Counted from the first letter of the stretch, positions 21,840 to 35,421 are shown. The stretch: 64,000 bases of DNA from Patella vulgata (GCF_932274485.2 NC_065884.2:70268046-70332045); one strand, 5' to 3'. Notes: generated by a model not told the origin, from the sequence alone. Translations and numbers: made by a program.

Positions 21840-23465
21840 AAGAAGGCTAGGTGTTGGGTTTGTTTTGCCACATTTACAGACAAAATACTAACAAAAAAGC
21901 GGGCGTGACACTGCCCCAGGAGGTTGGGGCAAGAATAAATATGCAAAGTTCCAAGATGATCCATTTAGAATTGCAGCCTGTAGACGGTAAATACAAAAAA
22001 TGGGTGTGGCTCTGCCCGTGGGGGTTGGATATGGAAACAATATAAATAGGTACCATCCTGTTATTGAAATGACAACATCAATAGTTGCCGTCCTTAGGGT
22101 ATAAGGAATAAGTATACCAAGTTCCAGGATAATCCATTCAGAATTATGGCCTTTGGGCGCTAAAGGCAAAAATTGGGTGTGGCTCTGCCCCTGGGGTCGG
22201 GGCATTCACCAAAATCAATAGTTGACGCCCTTAGGCTATAAGGAATACATATGCCAAGTAACAAGTTGATCCATTCAGAATTCCGGCCTGTAAACGATAA
22301 ACACAAAAATTGGGCGTGGTTCTGCCCCTGGGGGTCGGGACATGCAGTTGTCGTCCTTGGGCTATAAGGAATACATATCCCAAGTTCAAAGACAATCCAT
22401 TAAGAATCGTGGCCTGTAGGCAACTCACAGACACAAAGAATAAATGGGCGTGGCTCTGCCCCTGTGGGTTGGGAAATCACCAAAAAACATCAGGGGACAT
22501 CCTTAGGATAGAAGGAATAGGTATGCAAAGTTGCAAAAGGATCGGTTAAGAATTTTGGCCTGTAGGCGACACAAAAGGCACACAAACATTGGGCGTGGCT
22601 CTGTCCTAGGCGATGGGGCATGCACCAAAAATAATAGAGGTCAGCCTTAGGGTATAAGTAATAAGTATAAAAAAGTTTTCAAGACCATCGATTAAGCATT
22701 ACAGACTGTAAGTGACATACAGACACACAAAAAGAAAATGGGCGTGGCTGTCCCTAGGGGTTCGGCATTCACCACAAACAATAGGGATGTTCCTTAGGAT
22801 AGAATGAATAAGTATGCAAAGTTTCAAGGTGATACGTTAAGAAATGCGGTCTATAGATGACAAACAAATAAATACAAGAAATGGGCGTGGCTCTGCCACT
22901 GGGGTTCGAGCATGCACCAAAAACAATAGGGATCATCTTTAGGGTATAAGGAATTCATATAAAAAATTTTCAAGACGATCGATTAAGAATTGTGGCCTGC
23001 AGGCGACACACAGGCACACAAAAAGAAAATGGGCATGGCTCTGTCCCTGGGGGTTGGGCATGCAACCCAAACGATAGGGATGTTCCTTAGGGTACAAGGA
23101 ATAAGTATGCAAAGTTTCGAGATGATACGTTAAGAAATGCGGCCTGTAGACGACAAACAAACAAATATAAGAAATGGGCGTGGCTCTGCCCCTGTGGATC
23201 GGGCATGCACCAAAAACAGTAGGGATCATCCTTAGCGTATAAGGTATAAGTATGTAAAGATTCAAGATGATCCAAACGATAGGGATGTTCCTTAGGGTAC
23301 AAGGAATAAGTATGCAAAGTTTCGAGATGATACGTTAAGAAATGCGGCCTGTAGACGACAAACAAATAAATACACGAAATGGGCGTGGCTCTGCCCCTGT
23401 GGATCGGGCATAAGGAATAAGTATACAAAGTTTGAAGACAATCGAGTAAGAATCACGCCCAGTAG
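21840..23465 (+). repeat. Array of about eleven units of roughly 145 bp (GGGCGTGGCTCTGCCCC)
   Basis: Each unit has GGGCGTGGCTCTGCCCCTGG, a GGGCATGCACCAAAA-like stretch, TTAGGGTATAAGGAATAAG and GTATGCAAAGTTTCAAGA. Units are diverged, with fresher duplicates near 23050-23400. The GC boxes create short open frames that are not genes. Units of this shape often lie inside non-autonomous mobile elements. Confidence 0.75.
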
Positions 23466-23499
23466 GTGACATCACAGACACACACACACCCATACATAC

Positions 23500-24530
23500 C
23501 GGCATATAGGTATTTGTCAGACCCTTGACTCAGAACATACTTATGGGGACGTCATGATCCATCCATGCAATCAAGACCATTTTTGGCATTTATAGAGAGT
23601 TTGACATTGTAATCAATATTAGATATTGTAAAAACTGATGAAATTGAAAATAAAGATATTTATCATTGTGGTGACGTCGTTGTGGGGGCCTGTTGATCAT
23701 TGTGGGGACCTGAAACTACTATTCAGTCTTGCCATCATACTGGGGACAGTCTCACAAGGGTGGGTATATTGGAATAGCACACTCATACACTCTATCCTAG
23801 TTTTAGATACATAGCAAGGACCAATAATTTCCCTACCTGGGAGAGGAAAGTTTTGAATGAAAAGGCATAAAGGGTATGTTCTTTTGAAGATTACGGCTAA
23901 CAATTAAACTATTTAATATTAATTGTTTGAATAAAGTATTAGGATATGGAAACTATGTGAAGAACACATACAAAATCTTTTTATATATTTTTTCCGATTT
24001 GAAGACCAAAATAATTAAAAAGTCCTCTAGACAGAAACCAGACCCATAGTTCCATCACTACGATATCTTCGTTATTGGGACGTCCCCACACTGACGGGTA
24101 TAGCACATGCACACCATAAACAACAAGCATTAACATGATTTTCACCTAAATAAGAATTTGTCAAATACATTATGGGAACAGATGCATAGCTGCCCACAAA
24201 TATAGTCTTGCATAGTTATTCCTCTCTCCCACACAAATCATTGCCTTATAGTCCCTTTAAGAGTAAAACACAATATTAGCTGCATTATGGGGACGTCCCC
24301 GTAATGATAGGTGTATTATGTTGCATAACACTTACACACCATAAGCAACAAGCATTACCAGGACTTCTTATAAACCTTTGTCATTTGCTACATACATTAA
24401 TGGGTCAGACAGTTGTCTCCCCTTTGACTACATCCTAAATTGACACACTTATTTTAAGTATTTAAAAAAACCATTCACCTGCATTATGGAGATGCCACAT
24501 CTTATAACACTCGCATACATGTGTCCACCC
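23500..24530. repeat. Diverged repeats around GGGGACGTCCCC
   Basis: The palindromic GGGACGTCCC recurs (about 24080, 24293) with following CACACCATAAACAACAAGCA-like tracts (24110, 24340). Pieces of TGTGGGGACCTG lie at 23670-23710. About three worn units; no gene seen. Confidence 0.45.
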
Positions 24531-24534
24531 AAGG

Positions 24535-25330
24535 GCCACCTACATGCGAAATTTCAGCGCCCTGCGAGCAAGGGGAGGGGCAAGATTTGAGAACAAGATA
24601 CACAGAGGAAAAGTGGTCAGGTCGGGGATAGAAATGGCAATAGAGGGGTTAAAAGGGATTATTCTGGCCTCAATTCTTTTTTTATGTATTCAGGCTAACC
24701 CCGCTAACCCTGAGAAAAAGGCAAAAATTTGCTCAAGGCCCACCAGGGGGAATGTGTCAAGTAGGGCTATGATCCGACACTTACCTACCATAAATTAGAT
24801 TTTGCCGGAGAACCCCCTGGCCGATCGTACCCATAGTTGGTGGGCTCCTGCCCACGGACCCCTATTTGCCCCCCACCCTAATTTTATTTACCTACCACCC
24901 ATAGGGGCCGGGTGATTGGCTTTTTCCAGGGGGTACCTAAATGCCGAAAAATCGACTTTTTCCCTTTTCGCCTTGTTTTCAGATGCATTATTGTTACACT
25001 CGACCCTTTCCGAAAGACGATTGGCGCTACATTTCCAGGGCCAGTATATCAGCCGATTGCCCCTGCTCAGCCAAATTTGGTCCTCCTCGGGCCCATAGGG
25101 GCTTAGTACGGACCCTTTTCAGAGCGAAATGGGACCGAATTCTGCCGAAAATCGCCACACGTGTGCCTGTATGCTCACAGCATCCGTACTTTCATGGGTA
25201 TCAGTCTGAAATTCACTGGTGACCTGCCCTAGGAACCTTTACGGGATTCATTAACACCATCTTCCGGTTCTGACCTCTGCAAGTCGAGCGATGGCCATTT
25301 TCCCTTTTTCTATGTCACCTTCCTATCTCT
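24535..25330 (+). repeat. Older, diverged copy of the GC-rich repeat, plus orientation
   Basis: It shares the order of landmarks with 130-910: the CTATGATCCGACA-like tract, GGTGGGC-CCTGCCCAC, CCAAATTTGG and ATCCGTACTTTC. Identity is far lower than between the two recent copies. Confidence 0.55.
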
Positions 25331-25394
25331 ATGTCACCTTTTTACCTGGAATGGGCCCACGAAATAACGCCACGGAGGTAGGGACTCCTATAAG

Positions 25395-25560
25395 GGTAAG
25401 GTTTAAGTGTATCTCCTCTAGGCGTACCCCCGAGGCAAGGTTTACAAAAAGGTAACATAAAGAAAAAGTGGTCATGGCCGGGGGTGTCAGGTTTAGGGAT
25501 GGGCAGCCTTACCCACAGGTTGCCCAAGGCCCGTAAAATTTGGTACTGATTGCCCGGCCG
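25395..25560 (+). repeat. Fragment of the GC-rich repeat, plus orientation
   Basis: It matches the 100-260 segment (GTATCTCC, CAAAAAGGTAACATA, GGCCGGGGGT, GGTTTAGGGA, GGTTGCCC). Confidence 0.45.
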
Positions 25561-25564
25561 GAAG

Positions 25565-26309
25565 GGGTCGAACGTAGTGTCAATACAGGTGTCGACATTT
25601 TCACTGGAACATCCTTAATAATTATTTTAAAAATGGAGTAAGCTCTTTGAAATTCCGGCTACTCGCCTCCACCCACATTTTCGACTCTTGCGCATCCGAA
25701 TCTGGTCTCAAAATTAAAATCGGACCATTCTACGATTTTTCGAATTTTTTTTTTTTCATTTCGGTAACCTCGGGAAAATGGCCACCCCTCGACTTCGGGT
25801 AGTCGGAACCGGAAGTGGGTGATATGGAACGGTGCGGAAAGTCCTAGGGTAGGTACCCAATAAATTTCCCCTTGATACCCCCGAAGGTACGAATGTTGTG
25901 AGCAAACGGGCACGCGTATTTAGATTTTTAGGCCAAATTGGACGAATTTTGCTTCGAAAAGGGGCCCGTACTCAGCCTCCAAGGGTCCGGGGGATTCCAA
26001 ATTTGGCTGAGAGATCGGCGCTGGGTTGAGGTACCTGCCCTGAAAGTATGGTGTCGACCGGTCCGCTGGAAGGGTCAGGCGTAGCGATAATCCTATTGAA
26101 AAATCGGCGAAAACGGAAAAAATCGATTTTGGCATTTCGATGCTCCCTAGAAAACGCCCATAACTCAACCCCTATGGGCAATAGGTACATGAAATTTAGC
26201 TGGCGGCCAGTAGGGTCCGTGGGCAGGTGCCCACCAAAAATGAGCAGGATCTCCCGTAAAAGTCGAATTATAGGTAGGTAAGTGTCGGATCAGAACCCTA
26301 CTTGACCTT
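25565..26309 (-). repeat. Inverted copy of the GC-rich repeat (left arm of a large inverted repeat)
   Basis: Read in reverse it matches 26640-27450 (equivalent to 330-1140) at roughly three quarters identity or more, including GGTGGGCACCTGCCCAC and GGGCGTTTTCTAGGG. With 26640-27450 it forms a foldback of about 750 bp per arm around a spacer of 330 bp. Confidence 0.6.
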
Positions 26310-27920
26310 ATCTCTTTGTCACCTCTTATGCTCTGTGTCACCTTTTGAGACGTATCCGAGAAAGTACAAAGTGAAGTGTGCGGTTTAGGTTCGAAACCCC
26401 AAGGGGTAGTTGTATCTACCCCAGGCCGACCCCCATGCAAAATTTGGGGGCCCTGGGGGCATTAGAAGGGGGCGTATTTTCAAAAAGGTTACATAGAGAA
26501 AAAGGGGTGTTGGCCGGGGGTAGAAGCGGGTCCTAGAGGTTTAGGGAGGGGTTGCCTATTCCCCACGGTTGCCCTAGACACTGGACCTAACCTCCGTAAA
26601 CCGGGGAAATCGACAAAAATGTTTGGTTAACATCCACTTAGACCATAAGGTCGGGTAGGGCTCTGATCCGACAGTGAGGTACCTATAATTCCACTTGTGC
26701 GAGAGAACTTGAATGAAATCGGAACCCCCGGGCCGATCTGTCCCATTTTTGGTGGGCACCTGCCCACAAACAGCCACTGGCCGCCCACCAAATTTTATTG
26801 ACCTCTTGCCAATAGGAGCGGAGTTATGGGCGTTTTCTAGGGGGCGTCGAAATGTCAAAATCGTTAAAAGTCGATTTTGTCGATTTTTCAGCAGGATTAT
26901 CGCTACGCCCGGGCCTTCCAGAACGCTGATCAGCGCCCAATTTACAGGGCAGGTACATCACCCCATCGCCCATCTGTCACCAAAATTTGGCATCCCTCGG
27001 ACCCCTGGGGGTTGAGTACTGGCCCCTTTTCGGAGCCAAATTCGTCTAATTTTGGCTAAAAAAAGAAATACCCGTGCCCGTTTGCTCACAACATCCGTAC
27101 CTTCGTGGGTTTCGACTTGAAATTCACTGGGTACCTACCTTAAGGACATTGCGCAGCCTGCCAAATCATTCATTTCCGGTTCCGACTTCCGTAAGTCGAG
27201 GGGTGGCCATTTTCCCGAGGTTACCCAAGTGAAAAAAAAAATCGAAAACTCGTAGAATGCTCCGATTTTAATTTTGAGACCAGGTTCGGATTCGCAATGG
27301 TCGAAAATGGGGGGTAGCTAAAATAGCTAAGAGTTTATACCATTTTTAAAGGAATTATTAAGGATATTCAAGTGAAAATGGCGACTTTAGAAATATCGGT
27401 CAAGTGTTCACCTGTATTAACCCTAAGTTCGACCCCTTTCGAACCTTCAATCGGTACCAAATCTTAGGGACAGGTACCCAACTCTAGCGCCCATATTGCA
27501 CCCAAATTTGGAGCCCATCGTTCCCATAGGGGCAGCTTACGGGCTCTTTTCCACAGCAAAATCTTCAAAAAAAACGGCTAAAAATGGAAATTTGCGCGCG
27601 CGCATGCGTGTCACATCCCTACTTTCGTGCACACCAACTTGAAACTCACCGGGTACCTAGCCTATGGTCCCAAGCACAATTCCCAAAAAGAAATATTAGG
27701 GCCCAACCCGGGGGGGGGGAGGGGCGAGAGGTGGCCATTTTACCGGGGGTACATAGAGTAAAAAAAAATAGAGATGGAACTAGGTGTTTGATTTTAATTT
27801 TGAGACCAGATTCTGATGCGCAATGGTCGAAAATGGGGAGTAGCCAAAATAGCTAAGAGTTTATACCATTTTTAAAGGAATTATTAAGGATATTCAAGTT
27901 TATACCATTTTTAGCTGTTT
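26310..27920 (+). repeat. GC-rich unclassified repeat, copy 2
   Basis: This is the copy of 1-1620 within the segmental duplication, almost base-identical. Confidence 0.6.
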
Positions 27921-29490
27921 TTTACTTTGCGCATGCGCTACGCTGGAACCAAAGGTACTATGACTACCAAATTCCGGCGAGGACCTTTTCACGTTGGTAC
28001 CTAGGTGCCCTGAAAATTTCAAGGCGATACCTGCATTCCTTCAAGTCGTTTGTTCTTGACACGGCCTCATTTTTCGTTTTTTTTTCTATGTAAATTTACG
28101 GCTTCCATAAGGGGAAAAAGGTGGAATTTCGCTCCGACACCGGCACCATGAAATTTGGACACAATACGCCCATTACCACCCCAGAGTCTGTGCCTTACTC
28201 CCATTTTGATCCGATTTAAAAAAAAAAAAGTTTTAGCAAAAAAAAAAGATTTTCAGAATTTAAATTTGGTTTTAATGAATTTTGAAATTGCAAATGAAAA
28301 GGGATTTTATCGTCTCTTGCGTATGTGATAGGTATAAGTACTATACACCTTATTCTTTAAAGACATTTTTTTAAAATCACCGGAAGGATGTTTCTGGGAC
28401 TGAAATGCGAAATCACCTATTTTTACATATTTCGACTGCTGAGGCCTACTTCCGGTGGTCCAAATCTCTGGAATTTCTAGCGGTTGGCTGCGCACGGGTG
28501 ATATCTATCACATATTAAAAGGAGAAACTGATCAGATATCAAGAACAATAAAAATACGATAAAATACGGCCGTTTTCTTTTAGCAAATAAACCTTTCATG
28601 GGTGGGGGTGGGCTTCGAATTTATTTTCAACTTTCTTCGATTCCGACACACTTCTATTTTTAATATGTGATAGCTAACATCCTAAGGTACAGTCTGTGAA
28701 AATTTGAAGGCAATAGGACCACCGGAATATGCCTCAGCAGTTAAAATAAACCCCGGGCGCGAAAATGTGCCCATTGTTTAATATATGTTAGTCTAATAGA
28801 TGTACCCTATGTACCTAACCACTCCGAAATCCACCCAAAATCATGTGATCGCGGCCATTTGCATTAAATTAGACGCATTATTTTGCTAAAATAAAGAAAA
28901 CAACTGCCAATAGTCTTATTTTTTTATTGCTAAATGATCCTGGATATATCTAAATATTGCCATTAAAATTAGAACGTTGTAGCGATTGTAATTATTAAAA
29001 TATAACCAAATTTAGCGTCATAATGACGTCACATTGAAGATATCGTCCCCAAATCTTTAATTCTGAAACTAACAAGCTCATTTTTACACAAACGTTTCAT
29101 TAGTATGCCAGGAGCATTTGGAGAAAGTTTTGGGGCAATAGCTGCATAATTCAACAAATGCAATGCATAAAGGTCACAGGTCACATGGCCGCCATTTCCA
29201 TTTTCGTCAGTTTTTCATAGTGAGCCTATTTTGGTTGAATAAAGAAATACAAATCCATTTTTCAAAATTCCACATGATACAAAACGTTCCTGGACATGTT
29301 GGTCAACTGCTATTAACTCTTGGAAGCCCTCCATGTAGATATTAATGTCACAAAAATTTTATATGTTAGGGTCAAATGTGGAACTGTTCGAGGAATCCGG
29401 TATTCCATTTTCATTTCTGCATATTTCAATTTCTCTTGCATCTATGAAGCTGGAATTTTCAGACATCCATCCTGTAAACATCATGAAAGT
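27920..29490. other. No gene recognised; unclassified AT-rich DNA, copy 2
   Basis: Same as 1620-3180, with a handful of substitutions. Confidence 0.4.
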
Positions 29491-30800
29491 GCATTGCAAA
29501 TTTTAGACCATATATTCCTGGTGTATCACGCCGTCATACGACACACGTTCAGAACTTGGAATGCAAAACTGATGGCGATTGCGTAATATTTTATCGAATG
29601 ACGTCAAATTTTCACAGTGGCAACGGTATGTATGTAGGAAGGTGTGGGAAAATGGCAGGTTCTTTGAATCAATATTTAAAGATTTGGAATTGTCGTAATA
29701 ACACGGAGTCAGCAAAACGGTCGAAATACCACGAACTGAGCCTGCCCTGAACTTATAATTGTTGAGTGATCAGGATGAAATTTGGATACCACCTTCCTGA
29801 ATATAGTACGAATGGCTGTGCAAATTTCAGGCTGATTGGATTAATATTAAAGATTTTAGACCATATATTCCTGCTGTATAAAGCCGTCATATGACACGCG
29901 TTCAGCAAAACGACCGAAATACCACGAACTGGGCCTGCCCTGAAACTCTTAATTATTGAGTGATCAGGCTGAAATTTGGATACCACCTTCCTGAATATAG
30001 TACAAATGGGCTGTGCAAAATACAATGTCATAGTCCTACAGGAAGGCTAAAAACGACAGGATTATTTCGGTCGAACCGGACGTCATGACCTCAATATTGT
30101 CACTCAACTAAATAGGGGGTGCTATTCATTAATATTGCAGCTATGAACCTGAAATTTGCCAACCACCTTCCAATAGATTACACAAAGTGACTCTACAAAT
30201 TTCAGGTTCATAACTTCAGCCAAAATGAAATGCAAGCACATTCAGTTGAGCGAAAAATTGCATTCTCTACATAGCCGAGTTTCCATTGAAAAATGTTCTT
30301 TTATGCTTATCACAGCCTAAAATATTCTACTTGTCCTAACAAGCTGAAATTTGCACAACCACCTTGGAAGACATGTAGGATGATTGTCTGAAAATTTCAG
30401 CTTCATAGCTCCATTATTTCCAAAACAAGAGCAGGGTTCATGCATGCGCATAGTGCGAAAAGAGACGGAATTGCAAAAAAGGGCACAACTGAGCCCCACC
30501 GCCATGGGCCCTTCTCGTCATCCTACCTCCTTGAAATTTATGTCTTCTTCCTCAATACCTGAAGAGGTAACTCTCCAAATTTCAGGCTCATTGGATTAAT
30601 ATTAAAAATGTTAGACCATATATTCCTGGTGTATAAAGCCGTCATTCAGCAAAACCATCGAAATACCCCGAACTGGGCCTGCCCTGAAACTCTTAATTTT
30701 TGAGTGATTAAGCTGAAATTGGGACACAACCTTCCTAAATATAGTATGATGGTGCTGTACCAATTTCAGGCTCATTGGATTAATATTAAAGATTTTAGAC
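29490..30800. repeat. Diverged internal repeats, copy 2
   Basis: Copy of 3180-4480. The two copies differ most around 30520-30560. Confidence 0.45.
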
Positions 30801-30801
30801 A

Positions 30802-31207
30802 TTAATTATATTTTGATTATATTATTTGCTGGTATACGTAAGTCATTAATTATATTTTGATTATATTATTTGCTGGTATAGGTAAGTCATTAATTATATT
30901 TTGATTATATTATTTGCTGATTGGTGTAAGTCATTAATTATTTTTTGATTAAATTATTTGCTGGTTGAGGTAAGTCATTAATTATATTTTGATTATATTA
31001 TTTGCTGGTTGAGGTAAGTCACAAAGTGTGACCTAAAATTCCCATGCTCGACTATTATATGGTAGGCTATTTGGAATTGGTATATTTTCTCAACTTAAGC
31101 TGGGGATCACGATGGCTAAGTGGGTAATATTATATTATATTATTTGCTGGTAGAGGTAAGTCATTAATTATTATTTGATTATATTATTTGCTGGTAGAGG
31201 TAAGTCA
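30802..31207 (+). repeat. 44-bp minisatellite, 7 units, copy 2
   Basis: Same unit and same inserted flank segment as copy 1, but seven units fewer, showing array length change since the duplication. Confidence 0.85.
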
Positions 31208-31340
31208 CAAAGTAGTATTGATCGATCTGCTTCTAACGTGCTTTGTACTGGAGATCTAACACTTACTGGTATAGGTAAAATTCCCATGCTCGACTATTAT
31301 ATGGTACGCTATTTGGAATTGGTATATTTTCTCAACTTAA

Positions 31341-31818
31341 GCTGGGGATCACGATGGCTAAGTGGGTAAGACGCTGGCTCGCTAGTCTGGAGGTCGGGTG
31401 TTCGATCCCTGCCGAGAAAGTTTATCAAGATTTCCGGAGTGCTTCCCCCTTGTCTGTGATGCAGGACGGAGGGCCTGACAAGAACAGCTGTCTAGTCGTT
31501 CGGATGGGACAAAAAAACGAGGGTCCGTGTACACGTTGGCGTGCACGTAAAAGATCCCTTGACAGTCGGAGGGCCTGACAAGGAAAGCTGTCTTGTTGTT
31601 CGGATGGGACGAAAAACCGAGGTTCTGTGTACACATTGGTGTGCACGTAAAAGATTCCTTGACAGTTGGAATTCGATATAAGAATAGGCCGTAGTGCCGC
31701 TGTCCGGGCAAAATTTCCTCATAGCACACTGTATGGCATATGAACGTCTTCATTAGCCCAGTTCGGAGCAGAACAGTAGGACGTTCAACCCCATTTCATT
31801 TCATTTCATTTCATTTCA
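31341..31818 (+). mobile_element. SINE type B with an internal duplication, copy 2
   Basis: This is the copy of 5327-5697, but the GGGCCTGACAA-to-GTGCACGTAAA segment occurs twice, making it about 106 bp longer. Confidence 0.7.
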
Positions 31819-31825
31819 ACTTCAG

Positions 31826-32149
31826 CTTATAACTTATTTGGATATGGAATTGTGCAAGTTTATGATGATCAAGGTGAACCTAAAATACTGTGTTCTGATG
31901 GTTTTGGTGAGGATACGGCCAAGGTAGTGTGTCGAAGTCTAGGATATGGTGAAAAGGGAAAGATATTTTCGTCTTCAGCCTATAGCTATTTGTTCAACAG
32001 TAAGACTGCTGATCTGGATCGATTGAATAAATCTTATAATTGTATTGGAACTGAACACAGATTAAGGGAATGTCCAAATTCTACTAAAGTGTGTGAGAAT
32101 CCAGCCGAAGTAGCAACTGTTTTTTGTGAATCTTCTTAAAACTCTTCTG
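31826..32149 (+). CDS. SRCR1 exon, copy 2
   Basis: The protein is identical to copy 1 across the domain, with six cysteines, the same acceptor, the same in-frame TAA and the same downstream GTAAGT donor at 32150. Confidence 0.7.
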
Positions 32150-32746
32150 GTAAGTTAACCTTTTCAAAGAGGAATTTCGGACCATCGTAGTCCAGGCGAC
32201 AGAGGACCTGGACTCTAGAATAGAATTCCAGGATTATAATTTCGACATGGACTGAGAAGAGCATTGGTTCTTTCCCAGGTCCTACAGCGCCTTTGGGGCT
32301 GAATTGGGCAGTGGGTCTAGTATTACAGACTGCATAAAAATACAATTTTCACTCATATACACAGTAGACTGATACTATTTCGTTTCGTTATATTTGTCTT
32401 CACAGCCTTAATCGGTCTGTAAAATTCAAAACATTATCACAGTAATCATGAATCTCATTGGTTGATTCTAAACCACATTGCATAGGGGTTTGGCATTATA
32501 TTGTCTATTTCATGTCACCCATGTCATCTTGAAATAAATTTGAACCATGTTAGTCCGGAAGTGACTATACATATGTTACCTTTCCCTCTATTTTAAAACC
32601 TTCTTTGATGTGGACTGCAAGTACAACCTTTTTGGTATTTAAAACAAATATATTGTCACAAATACATTTTTGTGGACTGCCAGAACAACTTTGTGGGCAT
32701 TTAAAACAAATATATATTATGTCGAATACATTATTGTTATTTTCAG

Positions 32747-33052
32747 AGGACTTACAAATAACATTCGATGCATTTTCGATCTATATTGTAAAAAATGGTA
32801 TAAAAGGTACTTTTTGTACGGACCATTGGGATGATAATGCTGCTCGAGTTCTCTGTGGAAATTCTTCAACATATGCTAAGGCCTTAATTAAGGCGGCAGA
32901 TAAGTATTACGCGGATAATAATCCGATGTGGATTTATGATGTTAATTGTACTGGAAAAGAGGAGGAGCTAACATCATGTCAATTAATAACGGATGGTTCT
33001 ATGTATAGATGTAATTCACCTGATTGGCCGGTTGTTGCCTGTTACAATGATT
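32747..33052 (+). CDS. SRCR2 exon, copy 2
   Basis: One residue differs from copy 1 (KAADK for KATDK). Splice sites and six cysteines are kept. Confidence 0.72.
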
Positions 33053-33084
33053 GTAAGATCATTTTTTTGTATGTATTTAAAAGA

Positions 33085-33215
33085 AATGAAATGAAATGAA
33101 ATGAAATGAAATGGGGTTTAACGTCCTACTGTTCTGCTCCTATACTGGGCTAATGAAGACGGGGATACGCCATACAGTGTGCTATGAGGGTAATTTTGCC
33201 CGGGCAGCGGCAATA
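33085..33215 (-). mobile_element. SINE type B, 3' fragment, copy 2
   Basis: Copy of 6965-7090, with one more GAAAT unit in its tail. Confidence 0.6.
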
Positions 33216-33253
33216 TTGTATTTAAAAGACTCATTAGCTAATGGGGGGGGGGG

Positions 33254-33508
33254 GGTGTCACGGTGGCTAAGTGGGTAGTACGCTGGCTCGCTAGCCTGGA
33301 GGTCGGGTGTTCGATCCCTGCATTGACCGAGAAAGTTCATTTAGATTTTCCGGCTTGGTTCCCCCCTTGTCTGTGATGCAGATGGAGGGTCTGACAAGGA
33401 AAGCTGTGTACACGGGACCTAGGTTGTTTATCGTCCCATTTGAACGACAAGAGAGCTGTGCTTGTCAGGCCCTCCGCTTTGCACCACTAATAAAGGGAAT
33501 CCACGCCA
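33254..33508 (+). mobile_element. Fused remnants of two SINE type B elements, copy 2
   Basis: The head of the plus-strand element runs to GGAAAGCTGT and then joins the reversed element at GTACACGGGACCTAGG. A deletion between the two inverted elements explains the missing 0.47 kb. Confidence 0.6.
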
Positions 33509-34248
33509 GTCATTAAAACATATGTGACAGAACGGCTTAAACACGTTCCAAATATTATTTTATCACAGAGATCATTGCTACAATAGATGCGTAATCAATG
33601 CTTGGACAATCGTAAGTGACGAACGCAAAAGGAAAACACGAGTTATCCCTCTATATAACTGACTGAAGTGACGGGTGATAACAGATACATGGGCGAATTT
33701 CTGCTCACTAATAATTCCTTCGAAGACCAAAAGTTGTTGTTTGAGACTGTGAGAGTATATCTGACAATTCCTAAAAAAATTGACTGTCACTAGATAAGAG
33801 AACATGAAAGAAAAATAGAAAAAGTCAATGCAGTACCATATTTTTATAAGTATAGAATGAATGTAAACACGTGATTATGTCTACTACATCTGTTAACACT
33901 GTTCTTATGCGTATTTTGCATACAGGTAGTCCATTGGGCATTGGCTAATTACGCTATTTTATCGAGATTTCGTCTAATAATTTGGATGCAGCTATGGCGG
34001 GTGTGGCGTCAGGCAGGGTAGGCTTACTCTTCTGGACACCTGTTACCACTGTTTTTCGTGTATTTTATACACAGTGAACAGTACATTTGCTGATTATACT
34101 ATTTTGCCTATACCGTTGTTTTAGGACTTGGAATTTTGTCTAATGGTTTTGATTGTTCGTACTTGGTTTTATTTTATATTATTTCCAAGTTAAAAGTAAA
34201 TAATATAAAATTTATATCGGCACAGACGTAATATGATATATATTTCAG

Positions 34249-34540
34249 CGGCTGAATATTCATTATCTGAAGGTGGTACTAACTATGGATATGTTCAGAT
34301 AAAACAAAATGGTACAACGGGTTATGCATTTGACGCGTTTGAATCTGATGCTGACGTGGTGGCTGTAGCTGCTACATGGTGGTCTACTACACGACATGCC
34401 CAAATCATACCCTACATATGTCTGGCGCATCATGGCAACTACATGGGATGAACACTTTCCTCGCCTTCAACCATTGAGTGTCAGTAGTTTAACTTCAAAA
34501 GACCAGCATCAGTATATCTCTGTTATTTGCTTTGGAACAG
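34249..34540 (+). pseudogene. SRCR3 exon, copy 2, frame broken
   Basis: The exon is as in copy 1 up to VVAVAA. A 17-nt net deletion then replaces the CNSLGF segment and shifts the frame to an early stop. Acceptor and donor remain. Confidence 0.65.
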
Positions 34541-34767
34541 GTTAGTAAAGACATATTCATTCAATGACATGTAGTAATGTCCCCGTCAGACCGGGGTAGC
34601 GTCCCTACTGCGCTGCAACCGTACGGCGAGCAGAAAATACTTAAGGTCGCGGCAAACATGAACACACCGCAAGCAAATATCCTGAAAAATTACAAACTTG
34701 AAGCAAGTCGCGTTCTCACAACTTTCCAGGCCAAATCGCAGAACCTTGGCGTTTGCATTGAACATTG

Positions 34768-35123
34768 AAACGTTTTAGAATATAAATACAACAAATACTA
34801 TGCTGTCTGTGCTGATAATTTTACAATGAGAGAAGGTGATGTGGTTTGTCGACAACTGGGATATCCTAACGCAGTCAAGGTTAACGACGCCATCTTTCAT
34901 GATCAGGCGGTACTGGGGATTCACAAGTTTACTTGTCCCGAGGGTGTAAATACAACAGCTGATTGTACATCGATATTTACTGCTAACAGTGATGGATGTG
35001 TATCGGGCAAAGCTTCTGTGATTTGTGAAGGTGGTCCAACTACTCCTAGTCTAGCTACTCGAACAAGTAGTCAAGCACCATCTCCCTCGCCTACTACTAG
35101 TGCTAGCGGTCAGGAAATACAAG
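34768..35123 (+). pseudogene. SRCR4 exon plus stalk, copy 2, 5' truncated
   Basis: Homology begins within the exon at GAAACGTTTTAGAATAT. The acceptor and about 13 codons are deleted; the GAAACG shared at the junction is compatible with end joining. Downstream the six-cysteine domain and a longer in-frame stalk (RTSSQAPSPSPTTSASGQEIQ in two parts) are open to the donor at 35124. Confidence 0.65.
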
Positions 35124-35177
35124 GTTTGTTCATATGTAAATTGATACACAGAGGTTGGATTTAAATATACCATTTAA

Positions 35178-35347
35178 CATTAGGAGGAAGCCGGAGGACC
35201 CAGAAATAACCCACGGGGTTGGACAGGCAACCCTTCTCAATATCATGTTCAAACGGGAAATCGAAGCCAGGTCACACGACTCAATGGCAGACCTTGTGAT
35301 TTCACGCACACTTGTTAAATCACTAGCCCATCCAGCTCTCCCAGATT
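35178..35347 (-). mobile_element. SINE type A, truncated, copy 2
   Basis: Copy of 10964-11135. Confidence 0.55.
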
Positions 35348-35421
35348 TAAAGATACCACTTTTAAAAAAACAAAACCCGACTATCCCGTTAATCAGTATT
35401 TCGTATCTATGTCCGATTAGG

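Noticed and set aside
22939-23428. Minus-strand open frames of 105-113 codons
   Set aside because: They come from the periodic 145-bp units and read the same motif over and over.
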